Notes under the pieces: generated by a model | The model's database searches: none | What the model was told of the DNA's origin: nothing | Seen by the model: only the letters and a program-made list of their open reading frames with translations | In this document: positions 33,111 to 37,340 of the stretch, in pieces | How the letters are laid out: each line of letters starts with the position of its first letter | Numbering within the stretch: position 1 is the stretch's first letter | Source of the DNA: Chitinispirillaceae bacterium | GTDB lineage: Bacteria; Fibrobacterota; Chitinivibrionia; Chitinivibrionales; Chitinispirillaceae | Direction: 5' to 3' | Assembly (NCBI GenBank): GCA_016929415.1 | Contig: JAFGIW010000161.1 | Location: forward strand, 1 to 37,340 | DNA length: 37,340 bases | Made by a program: the position numbers and the translations under genes

Positions 33111-34175
33111 ATGCGAACAGGAAAAGATGAGATCGGACTTTATAGAGAGCATATATTCGCGGAATTTCTAAGGCTGGAGCGCAGGCGCACCGAGCGATCG
33201 AAAATACCGTTCGTGCTGATAATAATCGAAATAAGTCATTTCATAAAAATGAACGCGAAAAGCAGTCTCCGGGACCTTGCCGGGATTCTCGATGAGTGTT
33301 ACAGGGAGGTCGATATCAAAGGGTGGTATAAAAAGCAGTCGATTATCGGTATAATCTGTCCCGACGTATCCGGGACAATGATCGAGTTGCTCCGGCAAAA
33401 GTTTTTCATCGCCCTCGAAAAAAAATTCCCCGATCCCCTTCACAGTGGTCTGGTCGTGTCATTCATCTGTTTTCCGGAAGACGAATCCATTGATGCGACC
33501 ATTCGCAACCGGATTTACCCGGAACTGAAAGTGGACACTCCTGAAAGAGCTGTCGAACATATCTGCAAACGTGCGATGGACATTGCCGTTGCACTGTTGA
33601 TGCTTGTAATCGGCGCTCCGATCATGCTGGTTGCGGCGGCGGCAATCAAACTGACCTCACCCGGGCCGGTTTTATTCAGACAGGAACGTGTCGGGCTGGG
33701 GGGCCGGATATTCACGTTTTTCAAATTCCGCTCGATGCATGTCGGAAACGACAATACGGTCCATAAGGAATTCATTACAAGTTTCATTAAAGCAAGGAAT
33801 TCCGAACAGTGCAGTAAAACCGGAGCGTTTAAATTAGTCAACGACCATCGCGTCACCCCGGTCGGGCGCATCCTGCGGAAAACGAGCATCGACGAACTGC
33901 CTCAGCTGTTCAATGTCCTGCGCGGCGATATGTCCCTTGTCGGACCGCGGCCGCCGGTGCAGTACGAAGTCGACATCTACGATCTCTGGCACCGCCGACG
34001 GGTGATGGAAGTCAAACCGGGGATCACCGGATTCTGGCAGGTTTACGGACGAAGCCGCACCTCCTTTGAAAACATGGTGCGCATGGATATTCATTACATC
34101 CGGAACCGCAACTTTTTCTTCGATATCGCCCTGCTGCTCAGAACCCCGTTATCGCTTGTAAAAGGGGCCTACTAG
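33111..34175 (+). CDS. Polyprenyl-phosphate sugar-1-phosphate transferase with degenerate GGDEF-like N-terminus
   Basis: 354 residues from ATG 33111, chosen because GGGAGG precedes it by 5 nt; an ATG at 33075 lacks such a site. Residues about 10-140 look like a GGDEF-type fold (FAEFLRLERRRTERS, FVLIIIEISHF, WYKKQSIIGIICPD) with the catalytic signature missing. From about 155 the bacterial sugar transferase domain (PF02397) follows: one membrane helix (VALLMLVIGAPIMLVAAAA), LTSPGPVLFRQERVG, FKFRSMHV, DELPQLFNVLRGDMSLVGPR and KPGITGFWQV. The enzyme starts an exopolysaccharide or glycan by loading a sugar phosphate on undecaprenyl phosphate. No other glycan genes adjoin it. Confidence 0.93.
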   Translation: MRTGKDEIGLYREHIFAEFLRLERRRTERSKIPFVLIIIEISHFIKMNAKSSLRDLAGILDECYREVDIKGWYKKQSIIGIICPDVSGTMIELLRQKFFIALEKKFPDPLHSGLVVSFICFPEDESIDATIRNRIYPELKVDTPERAVEHICKRAMDIAVALLMLVIGAPIMLVAAAAIKLTSPGPVLFRQERVGLGGRIFTFFKFRSMHVGNDNTVHKEFITSFIKARNSEQCSKTGAFKLVNDHRVTPVGRILRKTSIDELPQLFNVLRGDMSLVGPRPPVQYEVDIYDLWHRRRVMEVKPGITGFWQVYGRSRTSFENMVRMDIHYIRNRNFFFDIALLLRTPLSLVKGAY

Positions 34176-34247
34176 GAACGGGAGGGACGCGCTCATCGCG
34201 GAAGATCGGCTTACGCTCGATTCCAGGTGAAATAGTATATTTCCCGC

Positions 34248-35591
34248 ATGAACTATGAACTCATTCAACTGCAATTAGGCGCTCTTTTTGAAGAAAATTC
34301 CATTCTGCTTGAGCCGTTCAATGATGCATCCCGCCGAACCCCTTCGATTGATCAAACGCAAATCGACGCACAAAATGGAATCATCGAAAAATATTCCATT
34401 TCCGGAAAAATCCGGGCGCCGCACGCAAGCGGCCGGAAGTCCGTTCCACTACAAGGCGCCATATCACTGAAGCGAAATGAAGACGGAAGCCTGTCAATCG
34501 TTGATTGCGAGGGGAAAACCTCCCCGGGGATCTGGGAAATCGCAAGGGGTGTCGTCCTTTCCGACGGCTGCATACGGCTCGTATGCAAAAATGGCCGGGC
34601 GGCGGCGCATCTGCGAGGTACACTGCGGTTTTCCGACAACAGAAGCATTGAAACAGGCGGGGCTCTCGACACGGAGATTATACCTGACCCGTCCGACCCC
34701 GACCGGATGTACATCGGGACGCTTGTCAAAGACGCCTATTTGAATATCGGCACGGATCTTCACCTTTACGGCGCCATGATATGGTTCGAATCATGCACGA
34801 AACTCCATGAACCGGGGACTCCCCTTCCCTATTTCATCGATGAAACGGACGAATATCTCTTCCAGTGCACCCAACCGGTCCCGCTGGCCTCATCATACCT
34901 CACGGGTATCGTTGATCAGCCCGTGACCATGTCGGTAAGCATCAACGCCCTCGATCCCGATAATGTCCGGACCGGCCTGACGGTTTATCCCGCCCGGCTC
35001 CGGGTTCCCGGCCTGGGTGAAAACACCGTTTTGTTTATTTCAGGTCCCGTCGGGGACCAGCCCTTTACGATAGATTCGGCGGGGGAATGGAACGCCGCTA
35101 TCTCTTCCAGCCCTCATTTGCATCTTGTAAGTTCCAATGAGCCCACGGGACCTTCCCTGGTTGAAGGGGTCGCGTTTTTCATCGGGAAGCTCGAAGGCGC
35201 GGGATTTTACTCCACCCGGCTGTCCGTCTCCTCCGAGTTGACAAACGCCGTTGCTTTCCCGCAAAGCAAATGGCCCCGGGAAATGCCCTGTCAGCGCATA
35301 TCCTTTACAATCTCCGAAAAAGGCGCCGCCGGCCTCGACCTCGTTTTCAATCCCCTATCGATCGACGGCTTTTCAATTTTCAGCGCCGGGGGAAAAGGCC
35401 GGATGCTTCACGCTTCGTTAAGCGGAAACGGACTGTCATTCAAGGAGGGTTGCCTCGCGTCGCGAAAATCCTCGACACGGCGGCCTCGTGCGCTTCCGCC
35501 TTTTACTATCGACAATCACTGCCGTGTATGGGTGGAGGTCGGAAGCACACCGGTGGAAATCGGGGATTGGTTTTCCGATAAATCAACGTAG
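34248..35591 (+). CDS. 447-residue protein of unknown family
   Basis: The coding frame is long, with a codon bias like its neighbours, but I recognise no domain. The N-terminus (MNYELIQLQLGALFEENSI) is not a signal peptide, so the protein is probably cytoplasmic. The body is beta-rich with repeated short strands and turns, such as ISGKIRAPHASGRKSVPLQG, GTLVKDAYLNIGTDLHLYG and ISFTISEKGAAGLDL. Near the C-terminus is a basic patch, SRKSSTRRPRALPPF. There is no ribosome-binding site; TATATT ends 6 nt before the ATG, so the mRNA may be leaderless. It lies 72 nt after the sugar transferase and converges with the DUF362 gene. Confidence 0.8.
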   Translation: MNYELIQLQLGALFEENSILLEPFNDASRRTPSIDQTQIDAQNGIIEKYSISGKIRAPHASGRKSVPLQGAISLKRNEDGSLSIVDCEGKTSPGIWEIARGVVLSDGCIRLVCKNGRAAAHLRGTLRFSDNRSIETGGALDTEIIPDPSDPDRMYIGTLVKDAYLNIGTDLHLYGAMIWFESCTKLHEPGTPLPYFIDETDEYLFQCTQPVPLASSYLTGIVDQPVTMSVSINALDPDNVRTGLTVYPARLRVPGLGENTVLFISGPVGDQPFTIDSAGEWNAAISSSPHLHLVSSNEPTGPSLVEGVAFFIGKLEGAGFYSTRLSVSSELTNAVAFPQSKWPREMPCQRISFTISEKGAAGLDLVFNPLSIDGFSIFSAGGKGRMLHASLSGNGLSFKEGCLASRKSSTRRPRALPPFTIDNHCRVWVEVGSTPVEIGDWFSDKST

Positions 35592-35667
35592 CCGCCGGCA
35601 TCGCCGTCCGCCCCATCCGTGGATCCGCCGATCCGTCGGTCAAAACCGCGGGCGCCCGCGCCCGCCA

Positions 35668-36831
35668 TCAATAACACACCATGACGGTTCCCCTCATGAC
35701 GGAACCGCCGCAGATGATTCTGAAGATATACATGCCTGAGGGAACGCGTATGCCATGCACGGTGGTATGGTCCCAGGAAACCGATTCCCCCGGAATATTC
35801 CGCCGTTGCCAGACCGCATTGCCCATCATGTCAACAATGGCGACCTGTTTCGGTGAAGTTCCGGGTATGACGAAATCGACTCTCTTCCCCTGGTTTATTA
35901 CCCTGACGTTCCTTGCCCGCATGATCTTCTCGGAACCGTTTATGGTCCCCACACTCCCCCAGTTGGGGGGAGATATATTTATAATTTCCATATTGGCCGG
36001 GGTGCAGGTGCCCAGTCCGGCTGTCTCCGCCTTCCGCAGGTCTTTCTCGCCCTGCTCGAGGTTTACGAGTTTCGCCTTGGTCTGTTTTTTCATAAGTTGA
36101 ATGGTTTGATAATCAACCGCGACAAGATCATTACTGACGATTATCGTGCCTGCAACGAAGTCCGGTTCTCCACCCGGTCCGCCCCCGGCCCTGCCGACAA
36201 CGGCATCCATCAGCGACAATACCTGTTTGGTCTTGATCGCTGAACTCAGGCTGTTGTTCCAGAGCCACGCATGCGTGGAATCACTGTGGTGTTTGCTGGG
36301 AGGGCCTATATAGGTCATGGTGTTTTTTAAAGAGAGGGTCACCCCATAGTTATTCGACGGCATAATATGTTCCCAGGCGACCGGGCAATTTATTATATAG
36401 GTTGCCGCTTTCGTATAACTGGATCCGTCGCCTCCTCTTTTTTGAATGGTTATATTGGAAGCTGTTATTTTTCCGGTACCGACAAGTCCGTTTTTAAATG
36501 CATCGGTAACGGCAGTGTTGACTGCACCAAGTCCGCTTGCATCATTTCTTTTCATGAGGATTTTCGTACTGCCCGATATCTCCGCCGGAAAAAGCGCCGC
36601 ATATGCCGCGGCTTTATCCGATTTACCCGTAAATGTCATTATCGCATGATCGACGAGGTCATTAATTTTTGCCGCCACGGGTGAGCCGTTGCTGACCGCA
36701 GTCGCATCGGTGGCGATGACGATACGGTTTTTTTTTGCGGAAGCGGTTACAGCCGATACAGGTATGGCGGCAGCTAATCCGGCCGCTGAAGAAGTCTTTA
36801 AAAAATCACGACGTGAAATTGAATGAGTCAT
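35668..36831 (-). CDS. Tat-exported DUF362 protein with type IX-like C-terminal domain
   Basis: 387 residues from ATG 36831. A twin-arginine signal (SRRDFLKTSSAAGLAAAIPV) leads to a DUF362-like core, seen in VTLSLKNTMTYIGPP, KHHSDSTHAW, LSLMDAVVGRAGGGPGGEPD and TIIVSNDLVAVDYQTIQLM. Members with ferredoxin-like cysteines exist, but no such cluster occurs here. The last 75 residues form a sorting-type domain with VAIVDMMGNAVWQR, VPSGMYIFRI and a GTVMV ending. The combination implies folding in the cytoplasm, Tat export, then surface sorting. An upstream GTG at 36840 is in frame, but the ribosome-binding site GAGAGG fits ATG 36831 better. Function is unknown. Confidence 0.9.
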   Translation of the reverse strand: MTHSISRRDFLKTSSAAGLAAAIPVSAVTASAKKNRIVIATDATAVSNGSPVAAKINDLVDHAIMTFTGKSDKAAAYAALFPAEISGSTKILMKRNDASGLGAVNTAVTDAFKNGLVGTGKITASNITIQKRGGDGSSYTKAATYIINCPVAWEHIMPSNNYGVTLSLKNTMTYIGPPSKHHSDSTHAWLWNNSLSSAIKTKQVLSLMDAVVGRAGGGPGGEPDFVAGTIIVSNDLVAVDYQTIQLMKKQTKAKLVNLEQGEKDLRKAETAGLGTCTPANMEIINISPPNWGSVGTINGSEKIMRARNVRVINQGKRVDFVIPGTSPKQVAIVDMMGNAVWQRRNIPGESVSWDHTTVHGIRVPSGMYIFRIICGGSVMRGTVMVCY

Positions 36832-37098
36832 ATACGACACCTCTCTGGGAAATTGGATGATTACCGGATAATATACTCCGAAAATCGCTCTTTATGATTA
36901 ATATACGTTTTTAAGCGAGTATTTAATCCTTATATGATTAGGGGGACTACTCCCGGCGACTGCCGTCATCATTTCTTACTTCGCTCACCGAGGCTTATCC
37001 ACGGAGATAGGCCACTGATGGCAAGTTGGTTGAGAGATACTCGGCGAATGTTCAAAAAATGCCCGCATTGCATAAAAATTGCTATATTTGATAGTATC
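36832..37098. other. Intergenic region upstream of the DUF362 gene
   Basis: A+T-rich near the gene, with several TATATT and TATTAT strings on the minus strand but no well-placed -35, so the promoter cannot be fixed. No RNA gene or terminator was found. Confidence 0.4.
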
Positions 37099-37340
37099 AT
37101 GCCCTGCCTTTTTACAATGATGGGAAGAAAGCGCTTGCGTCTCCTCCGGGTACTTTCAGTCGGGATTTCAGGCAGTTATGAAAGCGTTTTTGCCGCCTCC
37201 ATTATTCCCCCTGAAGTATTGAACTCTTCCATCACTTCCGGCCGGCATCCCCTTGCGGAGAAGAGGGGCGCCCGACGTAAAAGAGCAGAGCCGGAACAAG
37301 GGCGGGGTGATGAGGTGAGGCGTTGGTCAAAGGCAATGAA
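37099..37340 (+). CDS. Possible 5' part of an ORF running off the window
   Basis: An ATG at 37099 opens a frame without stops for 80 codons to the right edge (starting MPCLFTMMGRKRLRLLRVL). TATATT lies 10 nt before it, but no ribosome-binding site is visible. The second half is rich in Arg, Glu and Gly and reads like translated G+C-rich intergenic repeat, so this may well be spurious. Confidence 0.18.
   Translation, partial: MPCLFTMMGRKRLRLLRVLSVGISGSYESVFAASIIPPEVLNSSITSGRHPLAEKRGARRKRAEPEQGRGDEVRRWSKAM

Overview
The window is a chromosomal stretch of about 50% G+C from a Gram-negative bacterium. Signs of an outer membrane are PorV/FadL-like and other barrel proteins ending in an aromatic residue, a lipoprotein, and Tat and Sec signals. 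Three exported proteins end in FlgD-like or type IX-secretion-like C-terminal domains. Together with HD-GYP, LytTR and sigma-54 regulators, this points to the FCB group, possibly Fibrobacterota or a relative (inference; no marker gene is present). There is no phage, transposase or CRISPR array.

Layout. (1) 1-2400: the 3' part of tRNA-Ser(GCU), a convergent ADP-ribosylglycohydrolase, and an HD-GYP protein whose sigma70-type promoter carries a perfect 13-bp palindrome between -35 and -10. (2) 2490-5930, minus strand, operon-like: a YfgM-like membrane TPR protein, a stand-alone receiver domain, a ParA-type ATPase fused through a membrane helix to a periplasmic M23 (LytM) endopeptidase, and a NUDIX hydrolase. 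The fusion is the most unusual protein seen here. (3) 6130-7665: a SpoIIE-type phosphatase with a cysteine-rich sensor region. (4) 7680-15307, minus strand: one promoter followed by a barrel protein, a 1494-residue secreted multidomain protein with a sorting-type C-terminus, and a PorV-like barrel with a CsgG/TolB-like N-terminal domain; probably an export/surface operon. A small secreted beta-propeller-type protein follows upstream.

(5) 16230-17400 is an A+T-rich patch with two orphan small ORFs, followed by a MATE transporter. (6) 19025-21200: an Ig-like/InlB-repeat lipoprotein interrupted by an in-frame TGA, then a collagen-like exported protein. (7) 21336-23994: a co-directional set of DUF374 acyltransferase, family 2 glycosyltransferase, protein-isoaspartate methyltransferase and DedA protein. 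(8) 24319-28952: a LytTR response regulator and a radical SAM/SPASM enzyme on the minus strand, facing the remains of a large kinase/ATPase/LytS-type histidine kinase that has lost its middle and gained a frameshift. (9) 29008-32578: a 7TM-DISM histidine kinase and a sigma-54-dependent response regulator in one operon. (10) 33111-36831: a sugar transferase with a degenerate GGDEF-like N-terminus, a 447-residue protein of unknown family, and a Tat-exported DUF362 protein with a sorting-type tail.

Well-spaced -35/-10 pairs (17-bp spacers, TATAAT-like -10 boxes) precede several transcription units, so the primary sigma factor seems to use a near-classical promoter here. All family assignments come from motif recognition by eye; no database search was run.
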